Shown: one piece after another, positions 9,501-17,323 of the stretch
Layout of the letters: each line of letters opens with the position of its first letter
Numbering within the stretch: the first letter of the stretch is position 1
NCBI GenBank assembly: GCA_019090615.1
Contig: JAHRVQ010000060.1
Coordinates: 1-64,000, forward strand
Length of the DNA stretch: 64,000 bases
From: Pseudomonadales bacterium
Lineage (GTDB): Bacteria > Pseudomonadota > Gammaproteobacteria > Pseudomonadales > Azotimanducaceae
Direction: 5' to 3'
The notes under the pieces: model-generated
The model's input: the letters and a program-made list of their open reading frames with translations, nothing else
What the model was told of the DNA's origin: nothing
Database searches by the model: none
Program-made: the position numbers and the translations under genes

Positions 9501-10451
9501 CATGCCAAAACCATCCCAATGGTCAAAATCAGGGTCCAGAAAAATAACCTGGATTAACTCAAGGCTAAGTTCTAGCCGGTTGGTTTCTTCGGCATCGATG
9601 GTAAAACCCAAATCATAATCTCTGGCTAACAATACCAGTGATTTTAAACGTGGCAAAAGCTCAGCCATGATCCTTTGTTGCTGGCCATATTCAAACCGTG
9701 GATGTAAAGCAGATAGTTTGACTGAAATCCCAGGGTTACGTTCTGGCGCAATATTTGCGCGCCTTTGTGCCAACCCGATCTGTCTTATTGCGTGTTGATA
9801 GGCGCTAAAATAAGCGTCCGCCGTTTGCATATCACGGGCACCTTCACCCAGTATATCAAAAGAGAATAAGTCGCTATTTTGTTGCTGCCTGGCTTTCTCC
9901 AGTGCCGCTTCAATATTTGTCCCAAAGACAAATTGCTCACCGATATGCCGAACCATAAATCGAATCGAGGCACGGATAACAGGTTCGCCCAGCCGCGCCA
10001 GAGTTTGCTGTAACAGCTTATGGTTTTCAGATGGTGCCAGGCAGGCGATGAACTTACCGGTGAGCAATAGCCCCCAGGCAGAGGCATTGACAAAAAACGA
10101 CTGCTTACGACCCGTATGCGCATACCAGTCACCGCCTGTTATCTTATCTCGGATTAACCTGTCCATGGTCAACTCATCTGGCACGCGTAACAAGGCTTCG
10201 GCCAGACACATCAGTACGATACCCTCCTGTGAAGATAGCGAAAACTCTTGCAGAATACTTTCTATACCCCCTTTTAGCCTTTGGTCACGGCGAATGTTTA
10301 TCACTAGCTCAGATGCACGCTGGCGAATTTTTTGTTGCACAGGGGACTGAATCTCAAGCTGCTGAGCCAGTTTTTTAACCAGATCCACTTCGCTGAGACG
10401 ATAATATTGATGTAGCGCGTTACGCGACGGATAACGAGAAGACATAGGCAT
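6510..10451 (-). CDS. putA: Bifunctional proline dehydrogenase / P5C dehydrogenase, without DNA-binding domain
   Basis: A 1313-residue PutA that oxidises proline to glutamate in two steps, channelling P5C between active sites. Residues about 10-130 are the helical arm. The FAD-linked proline dehydrogenase barrel spans about 180-480 and ends with the substrate-binding arginines in [12 protein letters not shown]. The NAD-dependent aldehyde dehydrogenase spans about 580-1040, with Glu797 (AETGGQN) and nucleophile Cys831 (SAGQRCSG), 34 residues apart as expected. A C-terminal extension of about 250 residues resembles the vestigial ALDH-like domain of long PutAs. The protein starts directly at the arm ([17 protein letters not shown]), so the ribbon-helix-helix repressor domain of E. 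coli PutA is missing; regulation must be by another protein. ATG 10451 has an AAAGAGA site. Confidence 0.96.
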   Translation of the reverse strand: MPMSSRYPSRNALHQYYRLSEVDLVKKLAQQLEIQSPVQQKIRQRASELVINIRRDQRLKGGIESILQEFSLSSQEGIVLMCLAEALLRVPDELTMDRLIRDKITGGDWYAHTGRKQSFFVNASAWGLLLTGKFIACLAPSENHKLLQQTLARLGEPVIRASIRFMVRHIGEQFVFGTNIEAALEKARQQQNSDLFSFDILGEGARDMQTADAYFSAYQHAIRQIGLAQRRANIAPERNPGISVKLSALHPRFEYGQQQRIMAELLPRLKSLVLLARDYDLGFTIDAEETNRLELSLELIQVIFLDPDFDHWDGFGMAVQAYQKRALPVIDWAVKLASTGHRKLSIRLVKGAYWDAEIKAAQSSGYDHYPVFTLKAHTDISYITCASRLLACRDTIYPQFATHNASTVATILELDTGPQQRTGYEFQRLYGMGEVLYDQVVAQTGVACRIYAPVGEQVNLLAYLVRRLLENGANSSFVNKLGNESINVDRIIQDPYTIAASCKMCNPSISLPKDLFKDSALENGQRQNSPGVDFSVADTRLRIESSLLQWRADIETVDGRGICYNPADRLEPTGCCVDMEPIEIESKLALLDGALSQWSNLPVANRSQLLRALADQLLVAQDELALLSIKEAGKTIVDSYAEIREAVDFCRYYADRAEELDGLDQSQGRLAQAHPLRALPLRARPLGVVLCISPWNFPIAIFIGQIVAALVTGNTVAAKPAEQTSLIARRLMTLFRTAGFPSDVCQLVVCNGQTAGELLVSDRRISGVMFTGSTATARKISLQLYRSHDAIIPLIAETGGQNVMIVDSTALPEQVVDDVIKSGFYSAGQRCSGLRILCLQAEVAEDIISLLVGAMAELTVGDPKLFSTDIGPVIDQSALVKLQVHQQNLAASNQARLIYQCKLPEIILSGFYFAPALYELESLALLQQEVFGPIVHVVRYQADDLEGLVDRINALEYGLTIALHSRIESCCRLVADRARVGNVYINRNMTGAVVGVQPFGGCGLSGTGPKAGGPNYLPRLTQRTTDCDHLECFEHDIVAGIATQVISAQAIPTATESDRVSAIKELSNPEIPLTDLTDRPGVNDARHETLSAGHHPVPDMPPADLKLRQQLMQRLLACFSHDPQFDGNGDLKSCFNSLCHWTNMHLANPLVLPGPTGEHNLLQYMPRGITAIVLVEGLSAGECLLQLSGAFLAGNPVLLFVDEMEGMQGIEEIQRLQQALIALNIDQYVILQPIWRLKVALQAGNIRTLFLPAQALKLTAPLLGDSTGPLVAVMHGQVTPDTMIRLVTEKTITTNTTAAGGNTALLSMAEADN

Positions 10452-10648
10452 GATTTCTCTTTGCGGCTTATAGACTGATAATAGTCAATAATCTGCCAAC
10501 AAATATGCCAGCCGAGACAAAATACCTACCCCGGCGCTTAGCCGGCGGCCTTGTATGCGTTGCTAGTATGGGCTAGTGATGTGGGGTTGGTGATTTAGTG
10601 TTAATCGTATAGCGCAGGTTTGGCGCGATAATTTTTATGCTTTATGTT

Positions 10649-11257
10649 TTAGATAAGGTGGCTAGTATCGTCGAAGGATACCAGTGTCGGTGCGTGAGTG
10701 TCTGGCCAATCCAGTTGGGTAATACCCGTATTCGACATATGATAATCATCAAAGGGAAATGGCGCTCCCTGAAATAATGCCGCGAGCAGAATAGCCATTG
10801 CCGCTCCATGGCTTACCAGCGCAATCGTTTCACCACGATGCTGTGCCGCAATTTGGCCTAATCCAGCTAACATACGATCCCTCACCTGATTAATGGATTC
10901 GCCGCCCTTGGGGGCATAATCCTGATCACTACTAATTGACGCGAAAAAACTATGCTCATCAGTTAGAGCGGCCATCGATTGTCCTTCAAATGATCCAATC
11001 CCATATTCCCGAAGACCCGCAAAAGCCACCGGCATTTTATCGATGACTTTTCCCAACGCTGATGCAGTCTTCATAGTTCGGCTTAACGGACTGGCATAAA
11101 TCTTTGATATCGCTGAGTATTTTTCACCCAACTTACGCCCCATATTATCGGCCTGAGTTAAACCCAGGGAATTAAGTGCAGTATCAGTACTGCCATGCCA
11201 GAGTTGCTCTTTATTTGCATTGGTCTCACCATGGCGAATCATCAGAAAGGTTGTCAT
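10649..11257 (-). CDS. Histidine phosphatase (phosphoglycerate-mutase fold)
   Basis: A 202-residue member of the histidine phosphatase superfamily. The phospho-accepting motif is IRHGET (His9), the second arginine is in SPLSRTMKTA, the acid is in EYGIGSFEG, and the second catalytic His is in LVSHGAAM. Such proteins remove phosphate from small molecules or, less often, proteins; the substrate is not visible. The start ATG at 11257 lies 4 bases after the stop of gloA, so translation is probably coupled. An in-frame extension to 11365 runs inside gloA and is not used. Pairing with gloA suggests a metabolite-repair role, which is inference. Confidence 0.85.
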   Translation of the reverse strand: MTTFLMIRHGETNANKEQLWHGSTDTALNSLGLTQADNMGRKLGEKYSAISKIYASPLSRTMKTASALGKVIDKMPVAFAGLREYGIGSFEGQSMAALTDEHSFFASISSDQDYAPKGGESINQVRDRMLAGLGQIAAQHRGETIALVSHGAAMAILLAALFQGAPFPFDDYHMSNTGITQLDWPDTHAPTLVSFDDTSHLI

Positions 11258-11261
11258 TGCG

Positions 11262-11684
11262 CTACCATTCACCAATATTAGGCATGGATGCCCAGGGTTC
11301 TGCAGTCTCAAGGGCCTTGCCTGTTTGTAGCAGTTCGATGGAAATATTATCCGGCGAACGTACAAAGGCCATTCGGCCGTCTCTGGGCGGGCGTAATATG
11401 GTTACACCATTGTCCATAAGCTTCTGACAGGACTGATAAATATCCTCAACACTGTAAGCAAGGTGGCCAAAATTACGCCCGCCGTCGCCTAGTTCATCGC
11501 CATCCCAGTTATACGTTAATTCAACCTGGGCATCGCAATCAGCACTGGTGGCTAAAAATACTAGTGTAAACCGGCCCTGTTCACTTTCAATCCGGCGTAT
11601 TTCCTGTAATCCGAGGCTGTCGCAATAAAATTTTAGCGAAGCATCAATATCAATAACACGAACCATTGTATGGAGATATTTCAT
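11262..11684 (-). CDS. gloA: Lactoylglutathione lyase (glyoxalase I)
   Basis: A 140-residue glyoxalase I. It converts the hemithioacetal of methylglyoxal and glutathione to S-lactoylglutathione in the cytosol. All four metal ligands are present: His5 (KYLHT), Glu55 (VELTYNW), His74 (FGHLAY) and Glu117 (SIELLQ). The short form without the eukaryotic insertions fits the Ni/Co-dependent bacterial class, although metal use is inference. ATG 11684 has AAGGATAG upstream. Four bases separate its stop from the histidine phosphatase start, making a two-gene operon. The upstream gap to 12026 contains an 8-bp microsatellite. Confidence 0.95.
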   Translation of the reverse strand: MKYLHTMVRVIDIDASLKFYCDSLGLQEIRRIESEQGRFTLVFLATSADCDAQVELTYNWDGDELGDGGRNFGHLAYSVEDIYQSCQKLMDNGVTILRPPRDGRMAFVRSPDNISIELLQTGKALETAEPWASMPNIGEW

Positions 11685-11819
11685 CTATCTATCCTTTTTA
11701 AATATCCAGCTCACAAGGATAGTGATGTTGGTCGCGGTTAACAACTATTGGCTCATTTGCATTTTATTTTTCGACTCATGACTACCACCAATCGTTGACG
11801 GTAAAACCAGATGCTTTTT

Positions 11820-11866
11820 ACCCAATTACCCAATTACCCAATTACCCAATTACCCAATTACCCAAT
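11820..11866. repeat. 8-bp microsatellite, nearly six copies
   Basis: ACCCAATT is repeated five full times plus seven bases with no mismatch. It lies in the 341-base gap between the divergent gloA and coiled-coil genes, about 47 bases upstream of the predicted promoter of the latter. Copy number of such repeats changes by slippage. Confidence 0.97.
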
Positions 11867-11912
11867 GATAATCATTTAACTGACTTAATCTTTAATCAAT
11901 GCAAACAATTAA

Positions 11913-11940
11913 TTGACGCTGGCAAGATTTGAACTATACC
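11913..11940 (+). promoter_or_regulatory. Predicted sigma-70 promoter for the coiled-coil gene
   Basis: TTGACG (11913-11918), 16-base spacer, TATACC (11935-11940). Start of transcription would be near 11947, leaving a leader of about 80 bases. A second TTGACGCTGG copy occurs about 54 bases downstream (near 11967) without a matching -10 box. Confidence 0.45.
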
Positions 11941-12025
11941 TAATAGAAGCCGTGGCGAATTTTTGACGCTGGGATTTGGCAGGACGCTTAAGCGCATTTG
12001 AGCCGCTGTCATTTATTTGGGTAAT

Positions 12026-15000
12026 ATGAGCATGGATAACGCTACCATGGATGATGCAACGAAAAAAAAACTACCAAAATCACGCAAAGCGCTTGAATAT
12101 AGGGTCTATTGGCTAGAACGCAAGCTGGCTTTTCTAAACACGACCAGCAAAAGAGACGTCAATAGCCAGAATATTGAACGTCTACCCGCCTCGCCTATTA
12201 AAGAACTCATGCACCTTAACAATGAGTTCCAACGGGCCAATGAGCAGGCCAATGCATTAAAAGACCTAACCCAGGAAATCAATCAGGAAGCGTTGCAAAT
12301 AAATGAACGCAGTGAGCAATTACAGGAAGTCAGCCTGAGTAAAATAACTGATGCTGAACGATTAAACCGCCAGACTAGACGCCTGCATAAAACCACCCGC
12401 AATATTAATAACAATACGCTTCAAAAACAGGAGCAGGCGCGTAAAATTAATGATGCTGCCAGAGCAACAACTGCCCAGAATGAAGCGCAGATCAACGAAT
12501 CCATACACCTTAATAAACTTACCCGTGCCCAGCACCTGGCAACAGATAAGTTGAATCAAAAAACCCGTGGACTCAATCTTCAGGTTGAAGAAAATATCAA
12601 CGAAGGTCTTCAGCTAAACGATAAACTAGATAAACAACAACGGGAAAGTCTTCGGGTTAACGAATACTCCGTCAAATTACAACAGGAACTTGAGGCAGTT
12701 AAACAACAACTTGCCCTGTTAAACAATCAATCAGGCGATTTTCAACAACAGGCCATTGAAAAAGTCAGCCGCCTTGAAGCCCTTGATGATTCTTGCCTTG
12801 CAGCCCTGGCAGAAGCACAGCAAAGCACCGCGCAGGCCAACCAACAGTATCAGGTTGTAGAAGCGCAATTAATACAAACCAGTCAGCTAAATCAGCTATC
12901 TGAAAATAACCATCAAAAATTTGCGGTACTGCATAACGAGGCCAATACCTCATTAATTAATCATCAGCAGCAAAATAAATCTATGCAAGAACAGTTGCTC
13001 GATAATGCGGTACAGCTTGAAGCAAAAACCATTGAACAGATTGAACAACACCAGCAAGCCACAAGCCTTGGCATAAAGGACCAACAAGATCGTGCCTCAA
13101 TCGAGCTATCAGCTGCATTAACAGACCAGTCCCAACGTCTGGATGAAAGCCTTGTTGCTATCCAGACTGAAACAGAAAGTCTGCGTAAGCGTTGCGACCA
13201 GGATATTACCCAACGTAATGATGAAGTGAGTCAGCAGCTTAGCGACACGCTTGAGTTTTCAGAAAATCTAACCGCTGAACTGGTGACCCAAAGTGAACAA
13301 AAATTCACTGCATTAGCGCAAAAAAATACCGACATAACCACGGCAGCGGTGGCCAATTTTGACCAGACCGCTGCGCAAATAACAGCTTCACATCAACAAC
13401 GGCTGGAAACAGAGGCGCTTCAATCTAATCAGCAAATTGAAACTTATCAACATCAATTTACCCAGCAGCTTGAACAACATCAAACTCAGGCCGACCAACA
13501 ACTAGCAGAAATTGAACAATGTAATAGGGCCTCCAGCGAATTTCATCAGCAACATCAATCCCGATCAAACCGTCACCTGGCGGCCCAACAGAACCAATAT
13601 CATCAGCAACTTGAAGAATTTGAAACTTTTTCAGGCCTGCTACTTGATGAGCATCAAACTAATTCCATTCAGCAACTTGAACAGTTGCAGTCTCGATATG
13701 CAATACAACATGCAGAAAATCAGTTGCGTACCAGAGAACAACACAGTGTCGCCGAAAAAAAATCGAACCAGCTGCTCGAAAAAAGCCAGTCTAGTACCGA
13801 CCGGTTACTTAAAGAACAGCGACAATTAAGTCATACCCAGTTAACCCAACAGCAAACTCAAACCGATACAGTTATTGCCCAATTTAAATCCCAGTCATCT
13901 GATCAGCTGGTTACACAACAGCAAAATGCTAGTCGACAGCTAGCAGAACAACTCAACAAATCAGACCTGCAACTGGACCAGCAACTCAATAGGGCCGATC
14001 AGCAATATAGCGAGCAACAACTAAAATCTATTCATCAACTACAGGATATTCAATCTACCAACCTTCAACAAATTGATGCATTCGAAACAAAAACTACCAC
14101 CTTAATTGAAGCTCAGGGCAATAAATTCACCCAACAGCAGTCTGCTTTTGAGGCAACCTCCGCAACCGCCCTTGAGGAATTTTCAAATGCGGCGTCAATA
14201 CAGGTGTCGGAGTTTGAAGTACATTCCTCAACTAGCCTGAAAAGGTCTGAGGCGACCATCGATCTACTTTCTGAGCGGATCACAGCAGATGTACATAAGA
14301 GTAAAGGTTTTCTTGAGCATACCGCCGCAGTCAACCATGACTCCCGTAAAATTGTTGCCGAATCTACTTTGCTTAATGGCATAAGCACCGATCTACATCA
14401 ACAATGTGATAATGCACTAAAAGCTATTGATACGGTGCTTGCATCAATAACGAATACGGAACAAAAATTATATCGTCAGTCGGATGCACTGAAGAATCAA
14501 ACCCTGCTGATTAATGATGCTAGCCTGAGCTTACAAACATCCGGTTCAGAAATTAATTCACAATCTTTGAAAATTCAGCAAGATAGTGTAACTACCCAGG
14601 AACTTTCACAGGATATTAACAATCATTCTTTGGCACTGCATGAAGAAACACGGGATCTAAACCTTCAATTTACCCGTTTAAACCAGGACAACAGTAGCTT
14701 AGTTCAACAACTTAAAGAGCTAAAGTACACCCTCGCAGAACAGGCCACTCGCTGTGACCAACAAATAGAATTAAGCCAGCAATTCATCCAGTCTGGCGAA
14801 CAATCAAGCCTGATCTGTAAAGACCTGAATGACCAGTCTTCAAGACTTAACCAGGAAACCATAGATACCCTCAAGGCGGCAAAAACAGCCATAAAAGACA
14901 CAGAACAATCGAATCAGTCTTCATTAAATTTACTGCAGGAAATCACCACCACACAAAACAAACTAGAGCAGTTAGAACACAACCTTGAACAATCCAACAA

Positions 15001-17278
15001 AATCGCCCTCAGCACAACGGCTGAAGCCAAAGAAGTAATCTTACATTCAAAACAAGCACAGTCCCGACTTGGGGTTTCCACCACGGAAATACAAACACTG
15101 ACGGAAAATGCACAGCAGGAATTTGAACGACTCCAGGCATTAAGAAAACAGGCCGTTGATGAAACCGACAAATCCATTGCGGCGCAGGATGAACTGCGCC
15201 TCTGTATGGCTGAATCGCGGCAAATTAATGATGATTTTATGCGCGGACTTGAGGCAACTACTGAGGCACATAATAAAACCGAAACCAATATCCAGGCTTT
15301 GTATCAGGAATCAGAACGTCTGCAAGCAGAAATTTCAGACATGCTCAATCTTAAAACTGGCGTCAAAGAATTTCAGGAAAATATTAACCATTGCCAACAG
15401 CGCCTGGATCAATATGCTGAAACACTATCCAATCATCAACAAGGCACCCAGGACCATGCCGAACGGTTAAACGACTACCAGGATAGAATCGAGCATTATC
15501 AAGGCGATATTCAAAAATATCGCGACTCAATGAGTCAGTTTGAATCCAAAGCAAGACGGCTGGAAACTAACTTTACCGACCAGGAACTGCGCATAAAAGA
15601 CCTCGAGGCTACACAGCCTGATGATTATGCTGACCGCATTAATAGTTATCTTGATAAAATGCGTATTTTAGAAAGTCAGATACGTTCTGATGTGATTAAC
15701 AAGCATAATCAACTGGATGAAAATATATCGGTATTACGCGGTTCTCTGGAAATCACAGTAGATAATCTTGGCAATCAGCTAATGGAGCGTATAGGTCACA
15801 AACTTGACCAGAAAAACGAAGTAACTGAGGAGAAAATTCGCACCACCAAACGCATTGTTAAAACCCTTAATATGGACTTTGAGGAACTTCGGCTAAACCT
15901 GAATGCCGAAATAACCACTTTACGGGAAGAAAACAAGGAAATCAGGAATCAAAATATAGAGTTACAGCATCAAAGTCACAATCTGCAAAAAGAAAACCGG
16001 CATGACCTGGCGGACTATAAAACCGAACTCGATGATATCAAACACCAGTTGCAAAACTACCAGGATCTACTCCGCGAACAAATAGACAATGGACAGGGTA
16101 CAGAGCTAAGTGACCGCCTTTCAACACTCGAAGCCAATACCAAAATACAACAACGAATACTCGACAAACATGAATCATTTAAGACGGAAATCAGAGAGCA
16201 ACTAAATGATAAGCAGCACGAAGATGAATTAACCGCCATGGTTGGCAAGTTTGGTCGCAACCTGGAGGACTCGCTAGATAACAACAGAGTTTTGCAAACA
16301 TCGATTGAGAATGCAGAACAATCCAACCGCGAATTATCTGATTGTAACGCTCAATTACAAAAACAGATGCAAACCGCACAAACCGCTAGTGACGAAAAAC
16401 TTCAGCAATACGCGGCGCGCATGAATCGGTTAGAAGAGCGAGAAAAAGACTTCCAGAAAACCATTACTTCCTTTCAAACCAAAGAGTCTGATACCAATGA
16501 AACGCTACAACAAATGCGCCTTGCGATGCGAGATTCCACCAAGGCAATGCGAGACACACAAATAACTTTAGAAAGGTTTCGCCCTACCAACGACCAGCCG
16601 AAGGGTTGGGTAGAAAAATCAAAACAGGCGGCAGTCACCTCAATGGTGGCGATACTCTTCACCGGCCTGACAATATTTGGCTTTGAAGGAGTGAATGCCT
16701 CCGTCAATGTAAATTCAGTAGCAGCCAACCCCTACCAACAAAATGCCTTCATATTCCCTGAACTAACACCATCAACGAACAGTTCAGGTGGTTCAACGCA
16801 GCCGCTATCAAAAACAATGTCCCAATCAAGGATGCAGGCCAATAACAGTATTAGACAGCATGGTGAATTTGCATGGCCAGTAAACTTTGGCATTGTCGAT
16901 CCTAGTGCAATTAAATATCAGTCGCATAATCGTGGCATTAGTATATCCGCAGAGTTCGGCGACCCGGTAGTTGCTGTTAATGATGGCACAGTAGTGTATA
17001 GCGCCAATGAGATACGCGGTTATGGTAATGTCATTGTTATCCAGCATGATGAAAATTTAGTTTCGGTGTACGCAAATAATCAATTTAATTACGTCCAGCC
17101 TGGCGATAAGGTCAAACGAGGACAACTTATCGGAGATATTGGTAAGCTCTTCAATCAAGATGAAGCTGGGCTATATTTCGAAATACGGTATATGGGAACG
17201 CCAGAAGACCCTTTTAATTACCTCAGCCAAAACACCCACGCTCAGATTAGCAGCGCCGGTCAAGCTAACAATACCTGA
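12026..17278 (+). CDS. Giant coiled-coil membrane protein with degenerate LytM (M23) domain
   Basis: A 1750-residue protein. Residues about 10-45 are basic; about 55-1500 are almost continuous coiled coil, very rich in Gln, Glu, Asn and Ser. Residues 513-743 show 21 uninterrupted 11-residue repeats; flanking parts follow heptads with recurring LN/IN pairs every 7 or 14 residues. A single hydrophobic span lies at about 1535-1554, preceded by Lys residues (KSKQ) and followed by an acidic/neutral stretch, so the coil should be cytoplasmic and the C-terminus periplasmic. Residues 1613-1740 are a LytM/M23 domain in which the zinc ligands are lost: NRGISI for HxGxD, YANN for YAH, GLYFEIR for HLHFE. 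Degenerate LytM domains (EnvC, NlpD) activate cell-wall amidases. ATG 12026 is chosen over TTG 12017. No described protein with this layout is known to me. Confidence 0.85.
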   Translation: MSMDNATMDDATKKKLPKSRKALEYRVYWLERKLAFLNTTSKRDVNSQNIERLPASPIKELMHLNNEFQRANEQANALKDLTQEINQEALQINERSEQLQEVSLSKITDAERLNRQTRRLHKTTRNINNNTLQKQEQARKINDAARATTAQNEAQINESIHLNKLTRAQHLATDKLNQKTRGLNLQVEENINEGLQLNDKLDKQQRESLRVNEYSVKLQQELEAVKQQLALLNNQSGDFQQQAIEKVSRLEALDDSCLAALAEAQQSTAQANQQYQVVEAQLIQTSQLNQLSENNHQKFAVLHNEANTSLINHQQQNKSMQEQLLDNAVQLEAKTIEQIEQHQQATSLGIKDQQDRASIELSAALTDQSQRLDESLVAIQTETESLRKRCDQDITQRNDEVSQQLSDTLEFSENLTAELVTQSEQKFTALAQKNTDITTAAVANFDQTAAQITASHQQRLETEALQSNQQIETYQHQFTQQLEQHQTQADQQLAEIEQCNRASSEFHQQHQSRSNRHLAAQQNQYHQQLEEFETFSGLLLDEHQTNSIQQLEQLQSRYAIQHAENQLRTREQHSVAEKKSNQLLEKSQSSTDRLLKEQRQLSHTQLTQQQTQTDTVIAQFKSQSSDQLVTQQQNASRQLAEQLNKSDLQLDQQLNRADQQYSEQQLKSIHQLQDIQSTNLQQIDAFETKTTTLIEAQGNKFTQQQSAFEATSATALEEFSNAASIQVSEFEVHSSTSLKRSEATIDLLSERITADVHKSKGFLEHTAAVNHDSRKIVAESTLLNGISTDLHQQCDNALKAIDTVLASITNTEQKLYRQSDALKNQTLLINDASLSLQTSGSEINSQSLKIQQDSVTTQELSQDINNHSLALHEETRDLNLQFTRLNQDNSSLVQQLKELKYTLAEQATRCDQQIELSQQFIQSGEQSSLICKDLNDQSSRLNQETIDTLKAAKTAIKDTEQSNQSSLNLLQEITTTQNKLEQLEHNLEQSNKIALSTTAEAKEVILHSKQAQSRLGVSTTEIQTLTENAQQEFERLQALRKQAVDETDKSIAAQDELRLCMAESRQINDDFMRGLEATTEAHNKTETNIQALYQESERLQAEISDMLNLKTGVKEFQENINHCQQRLDQYAETLSNHQQGTQDHAERLNDYQDRIEHYQGDIQKYRDSMSQFESKARRLETNFTDQELRIKDLEATQPDDYADRINSYLDKMRILESQIRSDVINKHNQLDENISVLRGSLEITVDNLGNQLMERIGHKLDQKNEVTEEKIRTTKRIVKTLNMDFEELRLNLNAEITTLREENKEIRNQNIELQHQSHNLQKENRHDLADYKTELDDIKHQLQNYQDLLREQIDNGQGTELSDRLSTLEANTKIQQRILDKHESFKTEIREQLNDKQHEDELTAMVGKFGRNLEDSLDNNRVLQTSIENAEQSNRELSDCNAQLQKQMQTAQTASDEKLQQYAARMNRLEEREKDFQKTITSFQTKESDTNETLQQMRLAMRDSTKAMRDTQITLERFRPTNDQPKGWVEKSKQAAVTSMVAILFTGLTIFGFEGVNASVNVNSVAANPYQQNAFIFPELTPSTNSSGGSTQPLSKTMSQSRMQANNSIRQHGEFAWPVNFGIVDPSAIKYQSHNRGISISAEFGDPVVAVNDGTVVYSANEIRGYGNVIVIQHDENLVSVYANNQFNYVQPGDKVKRGQLIGDIGKLFNQDEAGLYFEIRYMGTPEDPFNYLSQNTHAQISSAGQANNT
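13562..14254 (+). repeat. Coding region for 21 consecutive hendecad (11-residue) repeats
   Basis: In register, position 6 of each 11-residue unit is almost always hydrophobic or His/Gln (L, I, V, Y) and position 2 is usually Ser, Thr or Ala: RSNRHLAAQQN, QYHQQLEEFET, ... KSNQLLEKSQS, STDRLLKEQRQ, ... HSSTSLKRSEA. DNA copies are diverged, so this is an old protein repeat rather than a recent DNA duplication. At least three more units precede it in a shifted register. Confidence 0.85.
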
Positions 17279-17323
17279 TATCCCGATTCAGAATTATGGT
17301 GGCCAGATTTGTGGTGCTCAGGT

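Noticed and set aside
11820-11866. Tandem repeats as a CRISPR array or replication origin
   Set aside because: Units are only 8 bp with no spacers, and no cas, dnaA or partition genes are near.
14914-15288. 124-residue minus-strand frame inside the coiled-coil gene
   Set aside because: Ser/Cys/Leu-rich product is the usual mirror of Gln/Glu/Ser-rich coiled coil.
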